Source: Deltaproteobacteria bacterium (GTDB taxonomy: Bacteria > Desulfobacterota > WTBG01 > CAIYCZ01 > CAIRTM01). Taken from it: a stretch of DNA of 40,224 nt. The notes under the pieces are model-generated. The model worked only from the letters and a program-made list of their open reading frames with translations, made no database searches and was not told where the DNA came from. The stretch covers positions 1 through 40,224 of the forward strand of contig JAJRXD010000145.1 of the NCBI GenBank assembly GCA_024276465.1. Direction: 5' to 3'. Positions 1 through 7,564 of this stretch are shown one piece after another. The position numbers were made by a program, and so were the translations under genes. The number at the start of each line of letters is the position of its first letter. The stretch's first letter is position 1.

Positions 1-81
1 ATGTCTGCTTCCGAGGTAAGCATTACACTTCACTATCCAGGTGAAGCTTTTGTAATGCTTAAATCCGTTCAATGCTATTAC

Positions 82-123
82 ACAAATCCCGACACAGCGG
101 GATTTGTGGCATCATGTTTTTTT
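82..123 (+). terminator. Terminator-like hairpin with offset T-run
   Basis: ACAAATCCCG (82-91) pairs perfectly with CGGGATTTGT (98-107) around a 6-nt loop, and a run of T follows at 115-121 after a gap of about 8 nt. It could end transcription entering from the left of the window. The gap between stem and T-run is larger than in a classic intrinsic terminator. Nothing recognisable is encoded in 1-178. Confidence 0.35.
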
Positions 124-184
124 AGAATCGCTCAATTTAGGATAGAATATACTTTGCCACACTTGTTTTGTCAATTTTATAGAA

Positions 185-549
185 ACAGGAGTATCACCAA
201 AAAACAGGCAATAATGGAGGGAAGAAAGCAAAAACGAGAAAAGGGAAAGTGTTTTTTCAACCCATTGCACCGCAGCCGGGCATGAGTGTCTTTCTGCAGA
301 TGAAGGGTCCAAACTGTTTGAGTTCCGCCCAAGCGGAACGAGTTTTTGGACCCGCTGCAGAAGATGCTCATGCCCGGGAAGCCGCAGGCTAAAAAGCAGG
401 TCAAAGATCCCGGGCTTGTCTCGGGAGTGCCTTTTCTTTTGGTGCTTTTCTTTGGAGCAAGCAAAGAAAAGTACATGTTCGTTGCCATCCTTAATCATTC
501 AGGATGACTGATCTTAAATCTGTCCTGCAATTTTTTAGGAAATTCCTGT
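185..549. mobile_element. 365-bp inverted-repeat element, copy 1
   Basis: A non-coding element with imperfect terminal inverted repeats: the left end starts ACAGGAGTATCACC and the right end read on the other strand starts ACAGGAATTTCCT. It is flanked by a possible 6-bp direct repeat ATAGAA (179-184 and 550-555). Inside are nested perfect stems: CCGGGCATGAG (276-286)/CTCATGCCCGG (367-377); TTCTGCAG (292-299)/CTGCAGAA (355-362); GGGTCCAAA (305-313)/TTTGGACCC (345-353); and GTTCCGC (322-328)/GCGGAAC (333-339). A further hairpin lies at 442-474 (CTTTTCTTTG/CAAAGAAAAG). A homologous copy sits at 15291-15675. Antisense open frames inside it resemble each other only because the DNA repeats. No transposase is encoded, so it would be non-autonomous if mobile. 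Confidence 0.7.
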
Positions 550-678
550 ATAGAAAATAAAAATTTTTCAAGAGCTGCTTTGGTTGTTTACAGAAAGGGA
601 TGAAAAAGTTATAGTAGGTAAATGACTAAAATGTTTTCTGCAGGTTACAGGTTTTGATAAGGGAGAGCGCACATTACC

Positions 679-939
679 ATGAGCATGAGCCTTACAACAA
701 CGATTGGACTGATAGCAGGTGTATGTACAACAAGTTCTATTTTGCCACAGGTTATTAAAATTTTAAAAACCAGGCAAACCAGTGATATTTCACTGTTGAT
801 GTATGTATTTTTAACCCTTGGCATATTATTATGGATTGTGTACGGATTCATGATAAATGAAATGCCGATAATATTTGCAAATGGAGCTTCTTTTATACTC
901 ACAATAAGTGTTTTGGTTTTGAAAGTGAAACACGGGTAA
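679..939 (+). CDS. SemiSWEET-type sugar transporter (PQ-loop/MtN3 family)
   Basis: An 86-residue integral membrane protein with three predicted helices (about 7-27, 38-58, 63-82). The first carries the PQ-loop signature, with Leu-Pro-Gln near residue 23 followed by a cytosolic loop rich in Lys/Arg/Thr/Ser (KTRQTSDIS). This length and triple-helix bundle are typical of bacterial SemiSWEETs, which dimerise to move mono- or disaccharides across the inner membrane. Substrate cannot be read from sequence. The first ATG is used; a second in-frame ATG at 685 is possible, and neither has a strong Shine-Dalgarno (GGGAG lies 13 nt before the first). It stands alone, between the 365-bp element and a palindromic repeat. 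Confidence 0.85.
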   Translation: MSMSLTTTIGLIAGVCTTSSILPQVIKILKTRQTSDISLLMYVFLTLGILLWIVYGFMINEMPIIFANGASFILTISVLVLKVKHG

Positions 940-960
940 AAGCAGGGGAGGGTACGATTT

Positions 961-1039
961 GTCATTCCCGGCTTTGACCGGGAATCCAGGAAAACATAGT
1001 AAACTTCAATAAATAGATTCCCGCTTTCGCGGGAATGAC
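961..1039. repeat. GTCATTCCCG ... CGGGAATGAC palindromic repeat
   Basis: A 79-bp inverted-repeat pair: GTCATTCCCG with an internal CCCGGctttgaCCGGG hairpin, a short AT-rich middle, then CCCGCtttcGCGGGAATGAC. Half units of the same type appear at about 15197-15227 and 27889-27915. It starts 22 bp after the SemiSWEET stop codon and may serve as its transcript end. Similar GTCATTCCCGC hairpins are common intergenic repeats in many proteobacterial genomes. Confidence 0.7.
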
Positions 1040-1196
1040 AAGTGGGAACGACAATGACAGTGTTTTAGAAAACTGTTAAGAGGCACTAATAAGGGGAGAC
1101 AATCTGTTTTACATTAACGCTCTGATATTTCAAAGTATTTAAAACATTGATTCTAAAAAACTTTTGAGATAACAGACAAACATTAGGGGAGGTACC

Positions 1197-1436
1197 ATGA
1201 AAAGAATACTTATATACCCGGTCGCAGCATTAATTGCTTTGTGTCTGAATTTTTCAGCATGTTCCAAGAGTGAGGAGGTAGTGTCTGAAAAAGAAAAGGG
1301 GAAGGTTGAGAAGATTACCGATCAGGTTGCAAAAGACGCGGTGAAAGGGATGAATTCTGCCATTAACAAAGCAAAAGTCCTTCAGAAAAAGATGGACGAA
1401 AAGACCAAAGCCCTTGACGAAACATCATCAGAATAG
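1197..1436 (+). CDS. Small predicted lipoprotein
   Basis: A 79-residue protein with a type II signal peptide: Lys-Arg at 2-3, a hydrophobic core, and a lipobox ending at Cys22 (LNFSAC), so the mature protein would be lipid-anchored. The mature part is about 57 residues, very rich in Lys and Glu, without aromatic residues, and predicted as one long amphipathic helix or coiled coil. The start has a good ribosome-binding site (GGGGAGG, 4-5 nt before ATG). No family was recognised. A strong hairpin follows directly. Its helical, Lys/Glu-rich make-up recalls small outer-membrane spacer lipoproteins, but that is a shape analogy only. Confidence 0.7.
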   Translation: MKRILIYPVAALIALCLNFSACSKSEEVVSEKEKGKVEKITDQVAKDAVKGMNSAINKAKVLQKKMDEKTKALDETSSE

Positions 1437-1443
1437 AAAAAAT

Positions 1444-1473
1444 CCAGGCCTTTAGCTTCAGCTAAAGGCCTGG
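1444..1473 (+). terminator. Strong hairpin after the lipoprotein gene
   Basis: CCAGGCCTTTAGCT and AGCTAAAGGCCTGG form a 14-bp perfect palindrome with almost no loop, beginning 7 nt after the stop codon. No T-run follows, so it is better called a transcript-end or stabilising hairpin than a proven intrinsic terminator. Confidence 0.5.
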
Positions 1474-1584
1474 CATGGCCTGAGTTCACATCCGGAACAC
1501 TTGTCAGAAGGTACAAACGTTTTCTGGCTGATATAAAATTGAAAAGTGGTGAAGTAGTTACAGCTCATTGTGCAAATTCAGGAA

Positions 1585-1681
1585 CCATGAAGCAATCCCC
1601 CTGTTTTCAAGAGATTGCTTCGGTCGTGCTTCCCTTGCAATGACAGATAAATACCATTAATGGGGTTTCGTTCAGGCACTA
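1585..1681. mobile_element. Truncated TA-flanked inverted-repeat element with CATTGC cargo
   Basis: The right end GGGTTTCGTTCAGGCAC (1663-1679) followed by TA matches the terminal repeat shared by elements at 12113-12283, 14195-14358, 15776-15931 and 20925-21091. The interior (GAAGCAATCCC ... GAGATTGCTTCGGTC ... CTTGCAATGACA) is the reverse complement of the interior of the 15776-15931 element. The left terminal repeat is not recognisable, so this copy looks 5' truncated. It encodes nothing. Confidence 0.6.
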
Positions 1682-1815
1682 TATAGCTTTCAGTTCATTG
1701 AGGGAACTGCATTATCAGTTAAGTTTGTCAAAGCGTTTGGGGTTCTTGCAAAACCATGATTCATCTCTGCTTGAAGCAAAAATTGTCGAAACAGAGAAAG
1801 TCCTGATTCTATGCT

Positions 1816-1927
1816 GTAGGAGCGCCTTCAGGCGCGAAAAACAGAATTGATATCGCCCCTGAAGGCGCTCCTGCAGAAAATTATTTTTCGGTTTCCAACC
1901 TTACTCAGGGTTTTCGTTCAGCCACTA
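1816..1927. mobile_element. Inverted pair of GTAG-type REP units ending in a CGTTCAG terminal repeat
   Basis: GTAGGAGCGCCTTCAGGCGCGA (1816-1837) is a REP-like hairpin preceded by the GTAG tetranucleotide typical of bacterial REP units; its inverted partner lies at 1853-1874 (ends GCGCTCCTGC). The segment ends at GGGTTTTCGTTCAGCCAC (1908-1925) plus TA, the terminal repeat of the element family described elsewhere in this window. The matching left end would be expected near 1800 (AAAGTCCTGATTC is present) but the CTGAACG part is missing. No RAYT transposase is visible in the window. Confidence 0.6.
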
Positions 1928-2009
1928 AAAACCTGGATACTTATGATATGCTTCAGCCTTCAACCTTCAGGCTAAATACCTGCTTCACCTGTAAGGAATT
2001 GCAATTTTT

Positions 2010-2693
2010 ATGAAAAAAAAAAGTGCTTGGGTTTTATGCCTTGATGAGATCAGATATGAGGATGCTTTTGATCTGCAGAAAAAGCTTGTTGATGCACGCT
2101 CCAGCGGTAAAATAAAAGACACGCTGGTTTTGCTTGAGCATTCTCCGGTATTTACTGCAAACAGGAACGAAACTTTTAAAAATATCCTTGCACCAAAAGA
2201 GATAATTGAGTCAAAGGGGATACAGATCTGTAAAACCGACCGGGGTGGGGATGTGACATATCATGGACCTGGACAGGTGGTGGGATATAACATAATGGAC
2301 CTGAATGACCATGGCAGAGATCTGCATGCCTATATTCGAAGTATCGAGCAGCTTCTGATTGATACACTGGAGGACTATGGCATTAAGTCAGGAAGGGACA
2401 GAAAGCATCCAGGTGTGTGGGTGGGTAATGAAAAAATTGCTGCTATTGGAATAGCTGTTAAAAAAGGGTGGATATCCATGCATGGATTTGCCTTAAACGT
2501 TAAACCTGACATGGAACATTATAAAATGATTATTCCCTGCGGAATAACTGACAGGGGTGTAACTTCCATGAGCCTGGTGCTTGGCAGGACCGTCTGTCTC
2601 AACGAGATTCAAGAAAAACTTGTTGAGCATTATGGCAGGATTTTTTGTATTGAGCCTGAAAAAATCAGATTGGGGGATCTGCCATGGTTATAA
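2010..2693 (+). CDS. lipB: Octanoyltransferase LipB
   Basis: Transfers the octanoyl group from acyl carrier protein to lipoyl domains, the first step of lipoate synthesis in the cytosol. The 227 residues show the BPL/LPL fold motifs: RGGDVTYHGPGQ at 78-89, Lys142 in GNEKIAAIG, and Cys177 in IIPCGITDRGVTSM, the Lys/Cys pair used for acyl transfer. Length is normal. The start is the ATG at 2010, with AAGGAA about 13 nt upstream. It overlaps lipA by 10 nt, so the two are translationally coupled and make a complete endogenous lipoylation route (LipB then LipA). Targets outside the window could include the glycine cleavage H protein or 2-oxoacid dehydrogenases. Confidence 0.95.
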   Translation: MKKKSAWVLCLDEIRYEDAFDLQKKLVDARSSGKIKDTLVLLEHSPVFTANRNETFKNILAPKEIIESKGIQICKTDRGGDVTYHGPGQVVGYNIMDLNDHGRDLHAYIRSIEQLLIDTLEDYGIKSGRDRKHPGVWVGNEKIAAIGIAVKKGWISMHGFALNVKPDMEHYKMIIPCGITDRGVTSMSLVLGRTVCLNEIQEKLVEHYGRIFCIEPEKIRLGDLPWL

Positions 2694-3550
2694 CAAAAAA
2701 GCCGGAGTGGATACGGGTCAGGGGTGTTGATGAAAGCGTACTGAACAGAATGAAGCTGCTCCTGGACAAATACCATCTTCACACAGTGTGTGAAAGCGCA
2801 GTTTGTCCAAATATGGGTGACTGTTTCAAGGCAGGCACAGCAACCTTTATGATTTTAGGGGATGTCTGTACGAGGGATTGTGCATTCTGCGGTGTTGCAA
2901 ACGGAAAGCTCTTGCCGCCTGACTCTGAAGAGCCTGAAAATGTTGCACGTGCAGCAAAAGAGCTGAACCTGAATCATGTTGTCATAACATCTGTCAGCCG
3001 GGATGACCTTCCTGACGGTGGGGCGGATCAGTTTGCCAGAACTATTAATGCAGTTAAAAGAGTTTTGCCAGGAGCCACAACTGATGTTCTTGTACCTGAC
3101 CTGAAAGGATCTGAGGAGAACCTTTCTGTTGTTCTGGGTGCCGGGCCTGACATCCTTGCCCATAACCTTGAGACTGTTCCGCGCCTGTATGCAGCATGCA
3201 GACAGCAGGCAGATTATAACACATCGCTCAAGGTGCTTGAAGACTCAAAAAAAACAGCGCCTGGTATTTTTACAAAATCAGGGGTAATGCTGGGGATGGG
3301 GGAAACCAGGGATGAAGTTATTGAGGTTATGAAAAACCTTCGAAAAGTTGGCTGTGATTTTCTCACTCTGGGCCAGTATCTCAGGCCTGCTGCTGATAAT
3401 ATTGAGGTGAAAGAGTTTATAAAACCGGATATTTTTGATGAATACAGGCGGATCGGAGAGGAGCTTGGATTCCGGTATGTTGCCTCATCGCCTTTTGTAA
3501 GGAGTTCTTTTCATGCTGAGGAGGCCTTGAAGCATGTCAGGAAAAGATAG
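2684..3550 (+). CDS. lipA: Lipoyl synthase LipA (radical SAM)
   Basis: Inserts two sulfur atoms into the octanoyl chain on lipoyl domains. The 288-residue protein has both iron-sulfur sites of the family: the auxiliary CX4CX5C cluster (Cys36, Cys41, Cys47) that is sacrificed as sulfur donor, and the radical SAM CX3CX2C cluster (Cys62, Cys66, Cys69). The C-terminal RSSFHAEE segment matches the conserved RSS(Y/F) motif that completes the auxiliary cluster. It starts inside the end of lipB, in another frame, and ends 6 nt before the PHP gene. Its stop codon is TAG, which matters for reading the in-frame TAG in gyrB. Confidence 0.96.
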   Translation: MVITKKPEWIRVRGVDESVLNRMKLLLDKYHLHTVCESAVCPNMGDCFKAGTATFMILGDVCTRDCAFCGVANGKLLPPDSEEPENVARAAKELNLNHVVITSVSRDDLPDGGADQFARTINAVKRVLPGATTDVLVPDLKGSEENLSVVLGAGPDILAHNLETVPRLYAACRQQADYNTSLKVLEDSKKTAPGIFTKSGVMLGMGETRDEVIEVMKNLRKVGCDFLTLGQYLRPAADNIEVKEFIKPDIFDEYRRIGEELGFRYVASSPFVRSSFHAEEALKHVRKR

Positions 3551-3556
3551 AAAATC

Positions 3557-4219
3557 ATGAAACTCAAAACAGACTTGCACGTGCATACAAATTACTCTTT
3601 CTGTGCTTTGCTTAAGACTGATGAGATAGAGAGTGTTGCTTTGAAACATGGCCTCAATTGCGTAGCTATTACAGACCACAACACAATTGAAGGAGCCCTT
3701 GAGGTACAGTCCTGTGCAAAGACCGTTAAAGTAATAGTAGGGGAGGAGATAATGAGCAGCCAGGGGGAAATAACAGGGTATTTTCTGAAAGAAAAAATCC
3801 CTCCTTTATTATCCCCCATTGAAACTATTAAAGAGATTAAGAAACAGGGCGGGCTTGTTTCCATACCGCATCCTTTTGACAGGCTGCGCTCATCAAGGAT
3901 TAAAAGAGAGGCGCTTGAATCGATTTTATCTGAGATTGATATGATTGAAGTGTTCAATGCAAGGGATATTCTGACGCTGGTGGATAACAGCCTTGTTGAA
4001 AGGGCAATACAAAACAGAGCTGTTCCAATCGTAAGCAGTGACGCTCACCTGAAAATTGAGGTTGGAAGGGCATACATGATAATGGATGATTTTAATACGC
4101 AGGAGGAGTTTTTTCAGAATTTAAAAACAGCTCAAAAAGTTTTAAGAAAAAGCCCTTTCTGGGTGCACATGGCTACAAAAATCATCAGGTTTTATAAAAA
4201 AAAGAAGACGGAAAAATAA
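3557..4219 (+). CDS. PHP-domain metal-dependent phosphoesterase
   Basis: A 220-residue protein of the PHP superfamily. It has the metal-binding motifs in order: DLHVHTNYS near the N-terminus, AITDHNTIEG near residue 40, IPHPFDR near residue 99, and SSDAH near residue 160. These His/Asp sites normally bind two or three divalent metals and hydrolyse phosphoester bonds of nucleotides or small phosphorylated metabolites; the true substrate cannot be told. It is the third gene of the lipB-lipA operon (6-nt gap), but a link to lipoate is only positional. The transcript ends in the hairpin at 4201-4242, whose left arm lies within the last codons. Confidence 0.85.
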   Translation: MKLKTDLHVHTNYSFCALLKTDEIESVALKHGLNCVAITDHNTIEGALEVQSCAKTVKVIVGEEIMSSQGEITGYFLKEKIPPLLSPIETIKEIKKQGGLVSIPHPFDRLRSSRIKREALESILSEIDMIEVFNARDILTLVDNSLVERAIQNRAVPIVSSDAHLKIEVGRAYMIMDDFNTQEEFFQNLKTAQKVLRKSPFWVHMATKIIRFYKKKKTEK

Positions 4220-4242
4220 GCAATCCTTTCCCCGTCTTCTTT
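4201..4242. terminator. Bidirectional terminator between convergent operons
   Basis: AAAGAAGACGG (4201-4211) pairs with CCGTCTTCTTT (4232-4242). The arms are A-rich on the left and T-rich on the right, so the hairpin can act for the lipB operon reading right and for the redox operon reading left. Confidence 0.75.
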
Positions 4243-4269
4243 GTTGTTGCTGGTCAAGAAATTTTTTAA

Positions 4270-4503
4270 TTAGCTCTTCAGTGGCTCAAGCTTTTTAAGA
4301 GCCATTGCAACAAAAGGCTTGGGTGTAATTTCTTTAACGCATTCCATTACCATATCTTCTGTTACGGTTCCTCCGTCACCTGCTTTTGCCTCAAGGCCTG
4401 CTGTGAGCTTTTTTTCCGTCATGGCCCTGAAAGGTTTTGGGGACCCCTCAATCATTGCGTCATACATTTTCTGACTGTTGCCTTCCCATTTTAAATCCGC
4501 CAT
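4270..4503 (-). CDS. PCP_red-domain small protein
   Basis: A 77-residue soluble protein that resembles the small domain found at the C-terminus of light-independent protochlorophyllide reductase subunit B and as a stand-alone domain next to redox proteins. It shows an N-terminal Trp, a P.PFRAMTEKKL segment, and a GGTVTEDMV segment. A second PKPFVAMALKKL segment near the C-terminus repeats the first PKPFRAMTEKKL, so the protein may contain an internal duplication of the helix. It has no cysteines, so it is not itself an iron-sulfur carrier. It is the last gene of the seven-gene redox operon. A structural or docking role is only a guess. Confidence 0.65.
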   Translation of the reverse strand: MADLKWEGNSQKMYDAMIEGSPKPFRAMTEKKLTAGLEAKAGDGGTVTEDMVMECVKEITPKPFVAMALKKLEPLKS

Positions 4504-4561
4504 AATTTTCTCCTTTTGTGATTATTAATAAAATATCCCTTTTAAAGGATGCTGCTGTATT

Positions 4562-5791
4562 TCATAGAGCCATCAACATAAGATCCATTATATCATACAT
4601 TTTAATATTTTCACCATTACGTTTTATGGGGTCGATCAGATTCTGCTCACAGTAGGGACAGCAGGTAGCTATGGCATCTGCCCCGGTTTCCATGGCCTCC
4701 TCAATCCTTTCTGATGCAATTTTAAAGGCAAGGTCAGGAAATGCTGTTCTGACCCCTGCGCCTGCACCGCAGCACCAGGACTGATCCTTAATCCTTTCCA
4801 TCTCAACGAGTCGTATGCCGGGAATGGCTTTAAGGATGTTTCGAGGCTCTTCATATATTCCGCAATGGCGACCAATGTGACAGGGATCATGCCAGGTAAC
4901 ACTCATTGGAACTTCCCTATCAAATTTAATTCTTCCTTCCTCAACAAGCTGTGACAGAACCTCTGTAACATGCAGAACCTGAAAATCAATATCCTGTATG
5001 CCGGGCACTTCCGGGAAGTCGTACTTGAGAACATGGTGGCATCCTGCACAGTGTGTTATGATTTTTTTTACACCAGAGTCCTTAAACAGATCAATATTTC
5101 TTTTTACCAGGCTGAAAAATGTTTCGCGGTCACCAATACGGATTGCAGGACTTCCGCAGCATATTTCCCTTTCGCCAAAAATACCTATGCTTATGCCGGC
5201 CTGTTTAAAAACTTTTACAGTATTTTCAATTTCATGCTGCAGCAGAGGATCAAATGAAGGTGTGCAGCCTGCAAAAAACAGGTATTCGCACCTGTCTTTT
5301 TCAAAATCGTTCACCTCAATATTTTTGGCCCAGTCCCGGCGCCGGGAGCGTGGCTTGAGCCATGGGTTGTCATAGTTTTTAATGCTGTTAATGAGTTTCC
5401 TGTGTGCAGGAAGCGGAGCAATGCCAAGCTCTATCAGCCTTGCTTTGAGCGCTTCGGCTGCCTTCAGGGGTTCCTTTTCATTGAGCCTCAGGCAGTTCAT
5501 CTCGCACGCACCGCAGGAGGTGCAGAAGTAGCATATCTCAAGAAGCTTTTCTGAGTCGCTGTAATCAAAGTCCCCTTCAAGCAGCGCACGGATGATATGA
5601 AATTTGCCCATGGCACTATGAGAAAAAAAGCGTGTGTACCTGAACTCAGGGCAAATTTCATTATATTTTGAGCTTTTTACGTTCCATCCCCACTGGTTCA
5701 TGCACCAGTTGCAGCGTGCATCACCCCAGGCCATTTCCCTGTAGTCCTCAAGGCTTCTCTCATGGACCTTTTTGTCAATTTTGGGATACAT
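4562..5791 (-). CDS. CCG-domain iron-sulfur protein (HdrD/GlpC-like), second of two
   Basis: A 409-residue cytosolic electron-transfer protein. The N-terminal part has CNWC (27-30) with CP at 47-48, then a [4Fe-4S] motif CX2CX2CX3C (Cys90, 93, 96, 100). The C-terminal two thirds hold two CCG domains, with CCGSP near 209 and CCGAG near 333, like the catalytic subunits of heterodisulfide reductase and the GlpC/GlcF electron acceptors. It follows the AOR-like gene by 4 nt. Its closest visible relative is the gene at 9149-10444; they share IIT.CAGC, VTWHDPCH.GR and YEEPRNILK.IPG, so one arose by duplication. It probably passes electrons between a flavoprotein and ferredoxin or membrane carriers. 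Confidence 0.85.
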   Translation of the reverse strand: MYPKIDKKVHERSLEDYREMAWGDARCNWCMNQWGWNVKSSKYNEICPEFRYTRFFSHSAMGKFHIIRALLEGDFDYSDSEKLLEICYFCTSCGACEMNCLRLNEKEPLKAAEALKARLIELGIAPLPAHRKLINSIKNYDNPWLKPRSRRRDWAKNIEVNDFEKDRCEYLFFAGCTPSFDPLLQHEIENTVKVFKQAGISIGIFGEREICCGSPAIRIGDRETFFSLVKRNIDLFKDSGVKKIITHCAGCHHVLKYDFPEVPGIQDIDFQVLHVTEVLSQLVEEGRIKFDREVPMSVTWHDPCHIGRHCGIYEEPRNILKAIPGIRLVEMERIKDQSWCCGAGAGVRTAFPDLAFKIASERIEEAMETGADAIATCCPYCEQNLIDPIKRNGENIKMYDIMDLMLMAL

Positions 5792-5795
5792 TCAA

Positions 5796-7151
5796 TTACT
5801 TGCTTTTTTCAATCAATTCAGCTGTAATTCTTTTCAGATCATCAAGGCTGAACTCATCCCACTCAGCTGAAACCTGAACAAATTCAACTATTTTCTCGTC
5901 GGTCATTTCAGGAACCATGAGCATGATAATTGGATCAAGTCCTAACACATATGATAAAGCCTGTCTGTGAATCCACCACTGAGCACTTTCTTCCTGGTTT
6001 GCAAATATTCCTTTTGGCGGAACAGCAGCAGAAAATGCCCCTGCTGTCTGAGAGATCTCTTTTTCGTTGTTGTTTTCAATGTCCCAGCAGGTTGCTGCCT
6101 CAGCTTTGTCATGGCCTGTTTCTGCCAGTTTATCCAGGGCCTCAAGGTTTGACGCACCCTGTTTTTTTAAAATCATGCCGGCAGATGTGGGGTCCAGGCC
6201 AAGCCTGCAGCACTTTTCCATTGCCCGGGGTCCGTCAAGCCCGGCACTCTGAAGGCTTGCAAATCCAGACAGATCAGACACAAGACACCCTGGTTCAGGT
6301 TCTCCATCCATTGCCATGGCATCAGGCGCTTCCCGGTACTTTAGAAACGTATAGTAGGGGTAAGGGCAATTAAAGCTTGCATTATTTCTGTGGGTCATGC
6401 TCTTCAGCTTTTCTATTATGTCTGAATCCATGCCAAGGTCAGCGGCTATATCTTTCAGCCCCGCTTTTCCCTTAATTGTGCCGTTAATGATTTCATTTTT
6501 CAGCTCCACGCATTTCTGAAAAAATCCCTCGGCAACCTCCAGAGCACCAAGCCCCCTCATGGCTATGGCTTTTATATTTTTTTCGCCAAACACAGCCCCA
6601 AGCCCTGCCTTGTCCCTGCTTCCCCAGTAGTTCTCAGACACCTGCGCAGACAAAACCCTGTTTTCTCCGGCCTTTCCGATAAGAAATGTCTGGATCATCT
6701 CATCACCATAGGCTTCACGGATTTTGTCGGTTGATTCCCATGTGTCCCTGCCCCAGATGTCACTGGAATCATCAATGTCAGATAAGCCGTCGTGGAGCCA
6801 TAACCTGACAGGGTTGTCCGATTTGCCAAGAATTACAACAAAGTCAAAACCAGTCAGCTTCAGTTCCACTCCTGTCTGCCAGCCAAAAGGAACGTGGGCA
6901 ACAGTACCAGTGACCGGGCTTTTCCCGGTTATAACTCCGGCACAGGCAAAAGGCATAAATGTAGCTGTAAAAAACCCTGACCCTAATATCAGGGGATCCC
7001 TGTCCTTATACTGTTCATAGAGTTCCATATTTACGGCAGCTCCCCCCAGTGCTTTCTCAAGAAGCTCTTCGCTCAGGTCTTCAGTCTCGCATTCCTTTGA
7101 TTCAAGGTCGACAATAAGAATAATGCCGTTATAGTTGTTCATAGTCTCCAT
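5796..7151 (-). CDS. Short AOR-family protein lacking most cluster ligands
   Basis: A 451-residue homologue of aldehyde:ferredoxin oxidoreductase (normally about 600 residues). The N-terminal domain that wraps the tungsto- or molybdopterin is clear: ITGKSPVTG near 75-82, ELKLTGFDFVVILG at 96-109, IWGRDTWES at 132-140, GLGAVFGEKNIKAIA at 183-197. The middle domain retains CCRLGLDPTSAG at 314-324. The CX2CX3C motif that holds the [4Fe-4S] cluster reads Ser259, Cys262, Tyr266, and the usual LGLC at the fourth ligand reads LGLD (Asp406). The protein then ends about 45 residues later, without a full third domain. The start is the ATG at 7151, with AAGGAG 9 nt upstream. It may be a pterin protein that gives electrons to the ferredoxin encoded just upstream, or a non-catalytic relative. 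Confidence 0.8.
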   Translation of the reverse strand: METMNNYNGIILIVDLESKECETEDLSEELLEKALGGAAVNMELYEQYKDRDPLILGSGFFTATFMPFACAGVITGKSPVTGTVAHVPFGWQTGVELKLTGFDFVVILGKSDNPVRLWLHDGLSDIDDSSDIWGRDTWESTDKIREAYGDEMIQTFLIGKAGENRVLSAQVSENYWGSRDKAGLGAVFGEKNIKAIAMRGLGALEVAEGFFQKCVELKNEIINGTIKGKAGLKDIAADLGMDSDIIEKLKSMTHRNNASFNCPYPYYTFLKYREAPDAMAMDGEPEPGCLVSDLSGFASLQSAGLDGPRAMEKCCRLGLDPTSAGMILKKQGASNLEALDKLAETGHDKAEAATCWDIENNNEKEISQTAGAFSAAVPPKGIFANQEESAQWWIHRQALSYVLGLDPIIMLMVPEMTDEKIVEFVQVSAEWDEFSLDDLKRITAELIEKSK

Positions 7152-7155
7152 AGTT

Positions 7156-7503
7156 TTATTCTCCTTCCATGCTCAAGACAGCATATGGACATGCCTGTAT
7201 ACACACAGGACCGTTTTCCTCTTCCCCGCAGCCATCACAGGCAATACGCAAGAGAATCGGCTTTGCGCTTGCACTGGCTCCTTCAATCTGCTCACCAGGC
7301 TGAAGTATCTGTTCACCTTCAGGCCTTCCCAAGTACAGGGTCTTTGCTCTTTTTACCATCATTCCATAATAATTTTTTTTCTCCTCCTGATAAAACATCA
7401 TACTTGATCCTATGGGGGAGATGCTGTCATCATGATGATAGTTACATGCAAATTCACATATTCTGCACCCCGTACACTTCAGGGCTTCCACCTTCAGCTC
7501 CAT
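7156..7503 (-). CDS. 2x[4Fe-4S] ferredoxin-type subunit
   Basis: A 115-residue electron carrier. The first cluster motif is CX2CX2CX3C (Cys10, 13, 16, 20); the second is CX2CX8CX3CP (Cys89, 92, 101, 105). The 68-residue spacer and the CDGC spacing resemble the iron-sulfur subunits of molybdenum/tungsten oxidoreductases (DmsB/HycB type) more than a small soluble ferredoxin. It lies 4 nt before the AOR-like gene and 61 nt after the FAD oxidase, so it is the natural electron link between those two. AAGGAGG sits just upstream of the start. Confidence 0.85.
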   Translation of the reverse strand: MELKVEALKCTGCRICEFACNYHHDDSISPIGSSMMFYQEEKKNYYGMMVKRAKTLYLGRPEGEQILQPGEQIEGASASAKPILLRIACDGCGEEENGPVCIQACPYAVLSMEGE

Positions 7504-7564
7504 TTCATACCTCCTTTAATCTGAGTTAGTATTTGTTTAATACAATTCATCCGGAATGCTGCAG

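Noticed and set aside
1-285. 94-codon open frame at the left edge
   Set aside because: It runs across the terminator-like hairpin and into the inverted-repeat element, has no ribosome-binding site in view and matches nothing known.
112-498. Two antisense open frames in copy 1 of the 365-bp element, and a related one at 15325-15615
   Set aside because: They resemble each other only because the underlying DNA repeats; the palindromes and terminal repeats explain the conservation better than protein coding.
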